NCBI GenBank assembly: GCA_028023455.1
Contig: JAQFVV010001011.1
Coordinates: 1-64,000, forward strand
Direction: 5' to 3'
Origin: Epiperipatus broadwayi
Lineage: Eukaryota > Onychophora > Udeonychophora > Euonychophora > Peripatidae
Length of the DNA: 64,000 nucleotides
Below the pieces are notes generated by a model. That model saw only the letters and a program-made list of their open reading frames with translations, had not been told where the DNA came from and did not search any database. Within the stretch, counting starts at the first letter, position 1; each line of letters begins with the position of its first letter. Both the position numbers and the translations under genes were made by a program. Below are positions 36,365-49,080 of this stretch, piece after piece.

Positions 36365-37101
36365 GAGCGTTTCTCAACCTTTGGGTCACGTTAAATTTTT
36401 AATGGGTCCCAAATATGCTCCAAGAAATAAAAACATAAATATCTGATAGCAAAATTTTTTTTTCAGATTTTAAGAAAATATTACTATTAATAAAAAAAAA
36501 AGTAACTAATACTACCTATGCTTTGTGTACTTTACTCAAATTCAATTGGAAATTTGAACTTAAATAATTATAATGCTAAATTTCGCGATTATTTTCAAAA
36601 TGTAATCGTTCAAAAAATTGCAATCAAAAATGCAACTAAAATTAATGCAGCCAAATTTTATTTAAATATATTAATGCTGCAGTTTTACAATTTTTTTTTA
36701 TAGTTACTTCAAACAATATTGAAATCTAACTTATACGTCAAAGTAGATTATTTTTTTAAAAAATTTAATTAAATAAAACTCTGTACAATTTATTTTTGTA
36801 ATTTTTGCTTGTACTTGGTATAAAAATAAAACCTTATTTGAAAAGAAAACACTTTTTTTTATATAATTAACAAATTTTATTAAGTTTTTAAATTAAAAAT
36901 ATGTAGGTTAACTCAACTTTTAACTTACAAATTATTGGTTATATATTATCAAATTGATTCGAATATATACATATACACAGTACCGTGCTCATGTAATATC
37001 TCTTTTATTTTATATTATAATTTTTGTAATAAATATTCGGGTCGAAGAACGATTGCAATGAAGTATATTGGGTTATGCTGAAAAAAGTTTGAGAAACGCT
37101 G
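36365..37101. mobile_element. hAT-type MITE
   Basis: Terminal inverted repeats: GAGCGTTTCTCAACCTTTGG at the left, mirrored by AAAGTTTGAGAAACGCTG at the right. The GCGTTTCTCAA-CTTTGGGTC wording is typical of hAT ends. Flanking GTCTAGAG and TTCTAAAG form an 8-bp target duplication with two mismatches. The interior has a 61-codon frame of no recognisable family and no transposase. Confidence 0.85.
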
Positions 37102-37689
37102 TTCTAAAGAGCAATATTTTTTTTTCCAAATGATCACTTTTTTTGCTACATTTTAAAACAAATATTACAAAATTTGTTGCCTCCAATGATAGCAGTATTA
37201 AGCAGCTAAAATCATTGATTATAAATAAAAACAATCAAGTAACATAAAAGACTGTCACGTGAATCTAGTTAAACAAAATTAACTTTCTTTTATTTTGTAG
37301 CTATATACTTTAATATAATAATAATACTATTTGTATAAATAATGCTAATAAAAATATTGAAATATTTGTATAAAACATATATGTCTTACAGTTGTTATTA
37401 ATTTATAAAAAACATTGTTCTACATAAATTAAATATTTACATATGTTTAAGATTTTCATTTAATAATGAGTATTGTAAATAGAAACAATTTCACAAGCGT
37501 CATCAACCAGAATCAGATTATAAGTAATTAAAATTGATCAATAAAATCTTCACGGTCTCAATTCCAAATGCTCCAGATTTACCTATACAGATAGTTTGGG
37601 AGAAAAAGATAAGGGTTCATTCTATCTTTTAAAAACGATTTTTCTCGTGTTTCAAAAGAAGTGTAGTGGAGTAAGCTACAGTTAGTATT

Positions 37690-37697
<8 letters not shown>

Positions 37698-37761
<64 letters not shown>
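37698..37761. repeat. TTA microsatellite
   Basis: About 20 TTA units, 165 nt upstream of the TM3 exon. Confidence 0.97.
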
Positions 37762-37926
37762 TACTTTAAATTTTAATTTTTTCCTTTTACAGTTTAATAG
37801 CATTAAAAATTAAATTATAATTTTGATTAAATCCTTACTTTAAGTAGGATATAGATTCAATTAAATTATTTATTAATGATAATGTGTGATTACATTACTT
37901 TTATTAAATTATATTTATACTTTTAG

Positions 37927-38077
37927 TCTTTATGCAAGATTATTTTTATGCTTACTAAATATTTTCGGATGACAAATTACATGTGGATGTTTTGTGAAGG
38001 TTTTTATTTACATCGGTTAATTGCTGCTGCTTTTCATGAGCAAAAAAGTGATTGGCCATTTTATTTAATTGGATGGG
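37927..38077 (+). CDS. Class B1 GPCR, exon encoding TM3 to start of TM4
   Basis: This 151-nt exon lies between TTTTAG (37921-37926) and a consensus GTAAGT donor at 38078. It reads in phase 0 from TCT and carries the most diagnostic part of the receptor. SLCK contains the cysteine at the top of TM3 that forms the disulfide with extracellular loop 2. Then comes YFRMTNYMWMFCEGFYLHRL, the class B TM3 signature with the conserved glutamate of the E-G-x-Y-L-H motif. A basic/polar loop 2 (HEQKSDW) follows, then FYLIGWG, the start of TM4 with its invariant tryptophan. The exon ends in phase 1 immediately after GWG, a splice position used in many class B receptors as I recall. Wording in TM3 (TNYMWMFCEGFYLH) leans to the PDF/calcitonin-like group. 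Function would be peptide-hormone sensing at the plasma membrane, usually coupled to Gs and cAMP. Confidence 0.96.
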
Positions 38078-38170
38078 GTAAGTACGTCAATTATTTTATA
38101 TTATATATATATTATACAGATCATAAAATAAGCATTATTTTGAAAGGATTAAATCATATATATATATAAC

Positions 38171-38590
38171 ACTGTTTTTGGGTACGAACCGTGTAATATT
38201 TTGCATAACAATCCGATATTTTGATGGACTAGCAACCGCCATTTTTAGGGTTAACTCATGAAAGAACAATCATTAGATCTCAAAGAATAACATGACTCAG
38301 TGCGAGATGAGAAGTGAGATTCGACTTGAAGTAGTTCAGCATTCACAATATGAGGTTTATCAAAATGTTTATTTCCCTCAGGTTTTTTCATCTTTTTATT
38401 TTCAAGTTAATTAATAGGTGAAAAGACTGAGGGAAATAAACATTTTGATAAACTGAATGCTGAACTACTTCAAGTTGAATTTCACTTCTCATCTCGCTCT
38501 GAGTCATGTTATTCTTTGAGATCTAATGCTTGTTCTTTCAAAAGTTAACCTTTGTAAGGCAAAACAATACATGGTCCGTACCCAAAAACT
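38171..38590. repeat. Foldback element with long arms
   Basis: Termini GTTTTTGGGTACGAACCGTG and CATGGTCCGTACCCAAAAAC are inverted, and complementarity continues through most of the element (for example AGAATAACATGACTCAG against CTGAGTCATGTTATTC, and CCCTCAG against CTGAGGG), leaving a loop near 38391-38416. It lies about 90 nt downstream of the TM3 exon donor. Confidence 0.85.
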
Positions 38591-38626
38591 TTATTTTATC
38601 TACATCATGTAACCGTGAAAACATTA

Positions 38627-38770
<144 letters not shown>

Positions 38771-39419
38771 TGTATATATATATGTGTGTGTGTGTGCGTC
38801 TTATTTGGATTAAACCAAATATTATTTTGTTTAGTTTCCAATATTTCAATGGAAAAAAAATTACTTCTTGTCAAACGGTTATGGTTTTAAAGAAGAACTA
38901 TTGTAGCTAAGTTAATAAGGAGATTGAACATGAAGTAACAAACAATCAATCATATCTATTTGATAGTTATTCATTCAGGATAGATGGAGTGACATCTTTT
39001 ATACTTTCTTCAGTTTTACATTTAATCGATTCCAAGTCAATTTTAAAAAAAGATAAAATAAATAGTCCACCAGGCTGGAATAGGTTATACTTTATTAGTT
39101 TTGTTCAAATCATTCAGTATTTTCTGCAGTTCACTAGACTCACTCATTCACAGTTCTTAAAACATACTTTCTAAATTATCTAGTATTTTAGCTATATTAT
39201 CAGAGTCTGATGTGTGTTCAATTTGTAACAAATGGGAAGTCAAAGATGATATAATCAACTTTTGACTGTTGGCATTACTCTTCCTAATTCTGACACTAAT
39301 GCATCTATCTGACTGACCCTCAAAGTTTACTGAGCGCCATAAACATAGAATTTCATAGATATATTGGTATTCAGAGAATACTCATTATTTAGATTTACAG
39401 AAAAAATCACCATGTTTTT

Positions 39420-40700
39420 ATTATATTGAAATTAGATAGTGTTCGACAACCCTTATCAATGAATCTTTTATTATAAGATAAAACAAATTTATATATAGAT
39501 GGGTTGTTAATTTTAGCAAATCTTTTTTCTTAGTATTAATGCTATGGTATATAAAGTTTTATATACAATATTTTTAATTTTTGCTACAGAAAATATATGA
39601 GTAAAATGATGATAAGAATTAAAATTGAGATATCTGTTTGTATTGGTGAATTTTCTATAAACAGATATTGATAAGGAGTCGTCAGATTTTTCACCAAATA
39701 GAAGATTTAGAAAAGGACATGTTTTGTTATTTCAACTTCCGTGATAAACATAATAATAAAATGTCACCCATTAAAAAAACAAAAAACAATTCAAGGTATC
39801 AATACCATGAGACCATGCAACAAATGTTATTCGAAAAAAAATTAAGTTTTCTTCCTTGCTATATTTAATACTTGATTCTTAAAATTATTCATGAAGAGAT
39901 AAAAAATTATAGGTGACAGTGGAGAGCGCTTAGAATTCCCTTTAATATGCTTATATTTTTGAAAATCATAAATAAAAAATGTATTGTTAATAATACAATT
40001 GAATAAATTATTGTATTGAGCAATCATAGATAAATCTTCAAAAATAACAGATAAACATAGATGAAAGATCAAACCTGATCAATACATCACTTTTAAGTTA
40101 TCTTTATTTTTTTAATAATAAAAATACAATTAACTATTTTCTTAATTCTGGATGGAGAATTATCTGACAATGATTGAAAACATTGGGCCAAAAATTGTGC
40201 TAAAAATATGTGGAAAACCAATAGCATACACTGTAGTGTTCAATGGTATCTCACGTTTGTGAATTTCAGGTAAAACATAAAATTTGTGGTAAATAAAGAA
40301 CATTCTCTTGGAGAAACTTTTAATTTTTATATCCTCATTTATGCTGGAACATTTGATAAGAGTCTTACTCTTTTTTTCTAGGTACAATAAACCTGTCAAA
40401 AAATTCTAATAATCTTTTTATATATACAATCACTTTGTAAATTAAAAATTTTATTGTTATAATTTAAACGATCAAGTCCAATAGTCGAATCATCTTTATC
40501 TCGTAGAATTATAGCAAGAGAATCACCATCTCTTGTTAAATTATGATGAGCAAAAAATTTTCTTTTACATAGTTTAGTTTTGGAGAAACTCATACTTTTT
40601 GAGGCTCACAAATTTCACATCTCCTAAGATCAGTAGTAAGTGTATATTTTTTAAAGAAGATTCCACATCACACTGGAATATCTTTGGGAACCAGCACACA
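39420..40700 (-). pseudogene. Penelope-like element reverse transcriptase relic
   Basis: Read on the minus strand, decayed frames occur in the order of a Penelope-type reverse transcriptase. First LTRDGDSLAIILRDKDDSTI then GLDRLNYNNKI near 40396-40560 (N-terminal domain). Next FYVLPEIHKREIPLNTTVYA then IGFPHI near 40215-40290, matching the family's Y-G-L-P-K-x-H-K motif. Then SPLSPIIFYLFMNNF near 39890-39945 (G-S-P-L-S-P block). Finally SISVYRKFTNTNRYLNFNSY at about 39620-39680 (V-Y-R-K-x-T-x-T block). Stops and frame changes separate the pieces. The active-site aspartate motif between 39690 and 39880 is not readable. No endonuclease part was found. Confidence 0.85.
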
Positions 40701-41365
40701 ATTATTTTTTTTTACAATAGAGAAATTTCATTCGAAGAAAGTTAGCATTAGATACATTTTTGATAACTTGTAAACAAATCAAAATATATTTAATATATTG
40801 TTGTTGTTGTTGTTTTTAGATAATAATAATAAAGCAAGTATTTTTTTGGTTTAAACATTTTAATAGGTGAATCTATGATAGTTATGAATTAAGCAAAATT
40901 ATCAAAAAAAATGGAGACCTGGAGACATGAATAGGCTTTCAAAAATGATCTTTAGTTATACTTTATCTTTGTATTTCTGTATATACACATAATCTTGCCT
41001 GTAGTGTTAAATTTATTCTTTTATATTTCTGTACAGTATTTTTCTTTTTTGCCTGATCTGGCTTTAAATAATTTTTACATCCATCCATTTTTTTTTTCTA
41101 ATAAGCTTCTTCCTCTGGGAAAAGAGTTTTACTAAGAATAACTATAATGAACTTAAATTTTGGAAGCTACTTAGTCATCAGTGTAATCCCCTGTTTAGAT
41201 CTTGAAGAATACATATCAAGTAATGTTTGATATTCCATCCATGTAAATTTAGGGAGAAATGATGTGTAATACTTATATTCAGTACTACTATTACTACTAC
41301 TACTACTACTGCTACTACTACTACTACTACTACTGCTACTACTACTACTACTACTACTACTACAC

Positions 41366-41413
<48 letters not shown>

Positions 41414-42509
41414 TTATTATTATTATTATTATTATTATTAAAATTTTATATTTATTATTATGATTTCTATCACTGAAATGAATAAATTGCTATATGAGAC
41501 AGGTTATTTTTAAATCACATTTTCTTTGCTATTTTATTTCTCTTATAGGCAGAGGTATCTCTAACAATGGCTGTTTAAACATACAATATTTGCCAACTGA
41601 TATTTTTATTCCAGTTAAATCCTCTTCCAAACCAACTTATTAGAACCTGTACTGCCTCAAGAAAAGATCATAACTAAGCACTGCCAGCAATTAATCACTG
41701 TACCCATCATTTTGTTTTAATTATTAAGAGTTTGAACTAAAATAAAAACAGTAGATAAAGGGAATTGGAGTCAGAAAAGATGTGTGTATGTGTGCGGGTG
41801 TATGTAGTAAAACATCTTGATAATATTGTTGTATAAACACACAATTCCAGGCTCACTATTAATATAAGGTCAATCTCATAAGTGGCTTATGATGACCAAG
41901 TTTTATAATAAATTAATTCACGGAAGAAATATAAGGAGAGTTCTATAGAAAAGACTGCTTGTATTAAAATGCAGACTTAGACTCTGTTTAAGTAAAAGGT
42001 ATTAGGATCTTTTGGTTGGGCACAATTTATTTTTTATTCGCAGTTGGTTCTCATGTATAAAACTCATTACACTGTCATCTATCTGTTGAACTTATGTAGA
42101 TGTCTGTGCCCAGTACTTAACCATTAAAAAGACAATACATTCTATTTTTTATTATATAAAACAAATTTATAGAATAATATATATGAAATTTCTACCTAAA
42201 TACGTCAGAACTTTAACAATCATTATATATTTATTCATAATTTATTAAATATACTAAGTTTTATATCTTCTTTTATTTATAGTTTTCGGATATATTTTAT
42301 TACTTGTATATTGCTTTCATAATTTTTTTCTATTGCGTATATTTTCTTTTATTTTTATGACGATCTTTACTCTTTTATTTTCAGTTTTTCTTTAATGACT
42401 AAGGTCTATCCATCCCTCACATATGTATGCAAAAATAGATTATTCTCATGTGCATGAGGGGTCAGAATGACTTAATGTCAACAAGGATAGGATAACAACC
42501 TTGGCACTA
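40701..42509. other. Intronic DNA with a microsatellite
   Basis: Nothing besides the repeat at 41285-41441. Confidence 0.5.
41285..41441. repeat. TAC then TAT trinucleotide microsatellite
   Basis: Long TAC run with occasional TGC units, ending in about 13 ATT units. Confidence 0.98.
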
Positions 42510-42830
42510 AGGTGGTCTTTCAATGTTCCATTATCAGATTTTCAATAAAATGGAAGGCTGAAGAGTTGTGAGTTAGAGTAGTTTGAAGCCTATCCATTAA
42601 AGTATGAAGATTGTCTATCTTAATATAAAGCTGAGCACTGATTGTATATATGTGTGGAGATAGTACTCTGGACCATCTGATGATTGCTGTTTTAGCATGC
42701 ATTATGTATATTGGTGATTATTTATCTTTTCAACATGTGTGTGATCATGTGTGTCAGCAATATAAGATGGCATGGAGAGTTGAGGGTCATAAGAAAGTCT
42801 GAGTTTGAATCCCACATACATTATATATAT
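42510..42830 (+). repeat. Repeat family A copy with decayed hammerhead
   Basis: Longest clean example: it starts near TCAGATTTTCAATAAAATGG, includes the ribozyme region, the TTTATCTTTTCAACATG block and the tRNA-like 3' end with GAGTTTGAATCCCAC. CTGATGA is intact at 42677-42683 and stem II is TGCT/AGCA, but GAAA is replaced by GCAT, so it should be inactive. A TA microsatellite begins at its 3' end. Confidence 0.8.
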
Positions 42831-44835
42831 ATATATATATATAAGCCCGTATAATATATTAATTTATAAGTCTTATGAATATTACCTATATAAAATTAGC
42901 TATAATACATCCCCTTTTCTCATAATACATTCATTTTACTATTTTTGTGCCTATTTTCTACTAACACATTGCTTATATACATTTGTTTAATCGTCTAGTA
43001 ATATTCAACCAAATTAAAAAAAAAATTAAAAATCTACTAGTATAGATAAACAAATCACATTAATTATTAATTTTTCTATTTCTTGATTTATTTTCTGTAT
43101 TAATAATGATTATTTTAAATCATGATCTTAGCTGTATACAGACTTTACGTTACCAATTTTTTTTTCTCTAATATCCAAGTTCATCATAAAACGAAATATT
43201 TTTACTAATAATATTTCAATTGTTTCTCGTGCTTCCAATCTGTCTCATATTAATCTTCTTTTTACTTTTTCTCCTTTTATTCTTATAAGGAAATTATTAC
43301 AACTACATAATTCCACCATCCTCCAATTATCTACAATATTGTGGATATTTTTTTCCATGATCGATCAAAGTTATTTTTCCACTTACGTGGTATATTTTAT
43401 TTAGATTTTTCCAACATTAATGATACTTGTCTTCATATCATTCTTGATATTTTTGATGTATTCCGTATTAAGGTTCTCATTTAATATAGATCATGTTAAT
43501 GGTAACAAAAATATTATCTTCAATATAGTTTATATATTCCAATAAGCTAATGTTGTTGATAATGATTTATTTCACTCTTTTCCTCCCTTATATATTTATT
43601 CTTTGTTAGTTGTCTCTAGTAATTATTGAATTCCTTTATTTAGCTTATATATATATATATATTTCATTGACATTGATAAGAATTAAATCTTTCATTTTCC
43701 CGGAAGACCGCTAAGTGGTAGACAACAATGATTTTTTTTTACTATAAATATAATCCTCAATCAAAATTTTCCTTTTTCATTAACGGGGTCTATACATTAT
43801 CATAAAAGTTTTACAAGATATGAAAGTCATACTTACCAATGATAAATCTGTTTAAGTTTTCTCCTAGTAAAATTTTCCTTCAGAGATATAGTCATAAGTT
43901 ATCTTTTCATATTAAGCCCATTTTTCAATATACAAACATTTCCATTCTGATTTACTCTTAATTTAGTTTTAATTATCTGGAAAACCAGACATTTAACTTT
44001 GTCATGGAAAATTTTCCTGTTATTCATGTATCGAGTCCACTTTAGTTTTACATAAAAGTTATAATAGTTAACTCTTTAGCTGTTTTCATCTACTTGTATA
44101 AACTTTGTCTAATTATTATATTGGTCCATTATGTAAAAATCTAAGAACTATTATTCATCAATTTCATTTCTAATCTGTTTCTACTCATAAAAGTTTCATC
44201 TAAAATACACTGGAATTGTTTCAATTCAGATTCTAAAAATTGAATAATTTTAGATTCAAATTGGTTAAATGTAATGAAAAATTAAACATAATGTTAATAA
44301 CTGAAGAAAAATATTAGAAAAATATTTGAAAGCTTACCAGCAAAAAAAAAAAAAAAACTAAAGAATTATTCTTCAATCAATCATTATGTGAATGCTATTG
44401 ATTCTTTTTTTGGTTCTTATAAATTACAACATCTGATTATTCAGTTCTGTTGCATTTTCTTGGTCTAAAACTAAAAATTTTAAACAAAAATCTAAATCTA
44501 GATTCATTATTAGTCAATATAATGCCTACATATTTTATCTTGCTTACTCATCTAATTATTTATCAACATAATGCTCACAATTTATTCCTTCTGTTCCAGT
44601 ATTACATGGTAACATTTTGGCACCAATATATAACTATTTCTAACCATTTTTTCAATATTTTTTTTCTAACAGAACAATTCCAAGATATTTTAGCAAAGTT
44701 ATTGATTATCAATTTAGTCAGCAGAGATTTTTTTACCTCTTCATCTTACTGAAAACATGATAATATAAATAGTCAAAATAAAAGTCATAGATCAATTCAT
44801 AGATCACATGACTCTATCTCTTAAGCTTGTAAGTT
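42831..44835. other. Intronic AT-rich DNA
   Basis: No gene or transposon recognised. Confidence 0.5.
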
Positions 44836-44993
44836 ATAAACAGTGAGGATTGCCAATTCCTCTACAAGCTTTATGATAAATGCTTAGCCAGAGCCAGCAC
44901 TTAAAATATCTCTGTCAGGATATTTTAAGTGCTGGCTCTGGCTAAGCATTTATCATAAAGCTTGTAGAGGAATTGGCAATCCTCACTGTTTAT
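44836..44993. repeat. Perfect palindrome, 75-bp arms with 8-nt loop
   Basis: Arms 44836-44910 and 44919-44993 are exact reverse complements at all 75 positions, separated by TCTGTCAG. The sequence (AAACAGTGAGGATTGCCAAT ... GCTTAGCCAGAGCCAGCAC) is less AT-rich than its surroundings. Transcribed from either strand it would form a long perfect hairpin. No target duplication or known element terminus is evident. Confidence 0.97.
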
Positions 44994-46459
44994 GATAATA
45001 TAAAGTTTGAAATCCTTGAGCTGATCACAATTAATTACTTGTCTTTTTAAAATAATAATAATGTTTAAAAGATTTCAGCAAACATTTTTTACAAAACAAA
45101 CCTGCTTATATATATATATATATACACACACACAAAGTTTTTCCTCTGAATTTTTGTTTTCAACAATTATCATCTGAGTACTGATAATCTATTTCAAATT
45201 GTGTATTCTCATTGGTTAATTTCCCTGCATCTTTGATTTTGAATATTTAATGACTTGCTAGTAGCTTAACTATTTTTAAAGACAAATATGTCTTTAAAAT
45301 ATTTATTTGTAATAAAAAAAAGATAATACTGTTAATGAAGTTAATAAAACTACAATTTAAGTCATTTTCATTTAATTTCTATACAGATTAAATTTGAGAC
45401 TAATCCTATGAACTATTATCATAAAATTTAGAACATAGTGTTAGTTATTTAATTTGAATAATAAATTAATATTTCACCTGAAATATTTATTGTTAACTAA
45501 TGCCAGATGCGCAACAAAAAAATATTTATGTATATAACACATATTTTTATTTATCAGATTAGATTTGAAATCCCATATAAATTTAAATATTATTAAACAA
45601 TTACTTCTTAACAGATATTATTAAATTATCCTTTAGTATTTTATCTTTTATATACCTTTGAAAAATAAATGTGGCAATGTATGTTTATTTGTAAAATATC
45701 AGATTATTAATTAATTATTGTTGGGATTATATATTATAAATATAATTTAAATAAAACTGGTTATTTATTATTAAAATATTAGAGATCATAAAATTTTAAA
45801 CAGTAATATAATTTTAGTCACAAATTAAGATAATTAGCATTTTCTTAATTAATACATTACCTATAGCATCAAGTAAAATCACTCTTGATATCTGTAGGCG
45901 GAATCAAGAGCTAATTAAAAAATTAATAATAAGCCTGGAATGTCTTTATCATAATGTAATATTATATAGTTATAATTAACTGTAAATATATAAAAGTAAT
46001 ACTAATAAAAAATAAATATACAGTAAAGTAATAAAATAATCTTATTAAATAATTTATATTAAAGTTATAATTATGAATATTTTATTATATTTATATGAGT
46101 ATTATTGTTAGTTGTGGGAATATTTAGATAGATAATAAGGAAGAATTGTTTGGTATTCTTCTGCCATTGAACATATATTTTGTTATTGGTTTAATTTTAA
46201 AGAGTATGTGATCTTGTTTAATGGGATAAGAGGGTCTCATAATTGCTAGTAGAAATGCGACATAATTTAGAAATAATTAAGAATATAAAATTGTATCTAA
46301 AGAAAAGAAAAGTATAGTCTAATTTAGAGACATGTAATGTTTTTTAGAGGTCATTGTCCTATCAGCAGGGTACAATATATAAAGAAAAATTTGAGAAACT
46401 AATTGAAAGTATCACTGTGGTTTATTATAGTCGTTTGTAATATTGGAATTAGCAAGTAA

Positions 46460-46920
<461 letters not shown>

Positions 46921-46935
46921 AATATATCCAAAATT

Positions 46936-47113
46936 ACCCCAAATTCGCAACTCATCAAGTCTAGTCTAAGAAAAAAAACCTTTAAACACAACCAATGGTT
47001 TCATTGGTACAATTTTCATTTGAGAGATCTGCTTGTAAAGGTGAAACCATTGGTTATGTTTTGGACTTTATTTTCTTTGGCTAGTCTTATAAAGTTATGA
47101 ATCTGGGGTTATA
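46936..47113. repeat. Small foldback element
   Basis: ACCCCAAATTCGCAACT ... AACCAATGGTTTCA is mirrored by TGAAACCATTGGTT ... ATGAATCTGGGGTT, with arms of about 70 bp and a 35-nt loop. It lies about 240 nt upstream of the TM4 exon. Confidence 0.8.
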
Positions 47114-47165
47114 TATATATATATATATATATACTAAATAACAATATATATATATATATATATAC
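47105..47165. repeat. TA microsatellite
   Basis: Two TA tracts separated by ACTAAATAACA. Confidence 0.9.
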
Positions 47166-47353
47166 ATATACTAAATAACAATATAATTCAAGCATATTAA
47201 GCAAATATGAATAATTAACAAAGTATTTATCTGAATAAGATACATACACAACTGTGAGTGAATAATTGTTTACTTCTTTTACATTAAATTATATATGGTA
47301 ATTCAGTTTTGTAATTTTAAAAATTTTTTTTGTATTATTATTAAATTTTGTAG

Positions 47354-47414
47354 CATTTCCTATTATTCCAATATCTGGATATAGTGGAATAAGAAAAACT
47401 CTAGATGATGTAAG
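47354..47414 (+). CDS. Class B1 GPCR, 61-nt exon encoding TM4
   Basis: A small exon too short to stand out as an open frame. The acceptor is TTTTGTAG ending at 47353 and the donor GTAAAT begins at 47415. With the G left by the previous exon (phase 1) it reads AFPIIPISGYSGIRKTLDDV plus two bases of an Arg or Ser codon. Directly after GWG this matches the class B TM4 pattern: a proline two residues on, I-P, then a tyrosine and an arginine before a short acidic loop (DD) that normally precedes the Cys-Trp pair of extracellular loop 2. A 61-nt exon at this place is, as I recall, typical of vertebrate secretin-family genes. The phase is right on the 5' side, and the length is 2 + 57 + 2 nt. The next exon (Cys-Trp and TM5) was not found in the remaining 16.6 kb. 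Confidence 0.85.
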
Positions 47415-48269
47415 GTAAATATATTTCATGTAATAAAATGACGAATGTGTGTGATAAACATTTGTATTTTTAATGAAATGTTTTAGGTTGGGTTGCTTTC
47501 TTCCAATATGTAGCAAGTACAAAATTCGCTAGACCACTTGTTTTAAAAACGTGCATCCTACCCTTTTTTGCTCATCAGGTGAAGTGTTGTTTTATATTAC
47601 AGCTTTCATTTCAAATACACAAGCTAGCACTTATCATTTCTGTATTTATAAAAAAAAAATAGAGATAACACTTAACTACTGATAAATTTCTAAAGGTTAT
47701 TGAGAATTTCCAGACTACAGAGGAGTAAAATTGGTCCATTCAGCACTTTTTTTATTTTCACATGAAAGATTATATAAAACCTGTAAACATGTCTTCCACA
47801 TTATTTCAATTAAAACCAATTATTTCTGATTGGTGAAGCCTATTTTAAATCCCTAGTGTTGATTTTGAGAAGTAAATTGGAAAATATAACCAATTTTTGG
47901 TTCAATCATCATCATCATCATCATTAGCTACAATTTTTTTAAAAAATAATTGCAACTTGTCTATATCAATGTACCAACTAAAAGAACAATCAGAATTTAT
48001 AAGTTTTTTAGCACAATAGATCACTTTCAAGTTTTAGAGAAGTTATAGGAGGGATAAATAAATATCAATTGCTATAATGCTTTTGTTTTGTAAGTTATGG
48101 AAACGCATTTGATTGTACAACCATTTCTCCAATGATTAAAGTGTTATGTCATCATATATTTCCAATTGATATTGTCTTATTCAGAAAAATATTTATCAAA
48201 ATGCAATAAATAATTAAATACGTTATGATATTAAAAAGATTAACATTGAAAAAGATGTATAACAAGATG

Positions 48270-49080
48270 TCTTGATATTTCCAAAACATTTATAATAGTT
48301 TTATAAAAATGCATTTTGTCAATTAAAATTGGTTGCTAATGGATAAAATAACTGGAGATTATTTAAGTCATCTAAATTTTGCAGCTGTAGATTTTTTTGA
48401 AATAACTTTTGGGAGCTTGAGTAAATTTTACAAGTTAACAGATAAAAGTAAGAAAGTAAAACTAAAGATAAATATTAAAAAATACTAAAGTAATGTTCAA
48501 TGAATTTTCTCAAAAGAAGGAACAAAAAAATTGTAATATTGAATTAGAAGAACTTAACAATTACATATATTTTGTGTTGGCTTATTCACACATATGGAGC
48601 ATAATAAAGGAAGTTAATCATAGAATTCATCTTTGAGAAATAATATTAAAGAAACGCATGTTTATATGTAAAAGAAAGGCTTTTAATGAATATGTTTTAC
48701 CAGTTCTTACTTATGGATGTGAGAGTTGGACATTTAACAGAAAAACAATATAAATACTTCATACACTTGAGGAAGTATGAAGAAATTGTATTAGGAGTAA
48801 TGATAAGAAATCAAAAATCAAATCAATAAGTCAAAGAACATACAATTGTTACTAATATTGAGCTGGCTTGGACATTTTTGTGATAATAGATGGCAGTTGA
48901 AATTATGAAACTGGATTCTAAAAAACTGAAAAAGTCTTAGAAAGATACTTACTTGTAAGATAGATATTTGGAATAAGGAAATTTGTTGGTGTGTTGTGGA
49001 GAAAAGAGGTTTGTTACAGTTTTGAGAAACTGGATTTAAAATTATAGAAAACTACATCTTTCATTTGATCATTGGTTGTT
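48270..49080 (+). pseudogene. LINE reverse transcriptase relic (RTE/Jockey-like)
   Basis: Translating across frame changes recovers the order of a LINE reverse transcriptase. LSHLNFAAVDFF near 48360 stands in for the L-x-H-L-R-F-A-D-D-I block, then a Lys-rich helix region. VNHRI lies near 48615 and VLPVLTYGCESWTFN near 48695-48740, matching the L-T-Y-G-x-E-x-W motif near the C-terminus. LSWLGHF near 48860 matches the W-x-G-H motif. The catalytic aspartates are lost (AAVD) and stops are frequent. No 5' endonuclease half was found. Clade is uncertain. Confidence 0.75.

Noticed and set aside
47545-47580. CTGATGAG on the minus strand, as a hammerhead
   Set aside because: A GCA/TGC pairing is possible but no GAAA follows; at most a badly decayed relic.
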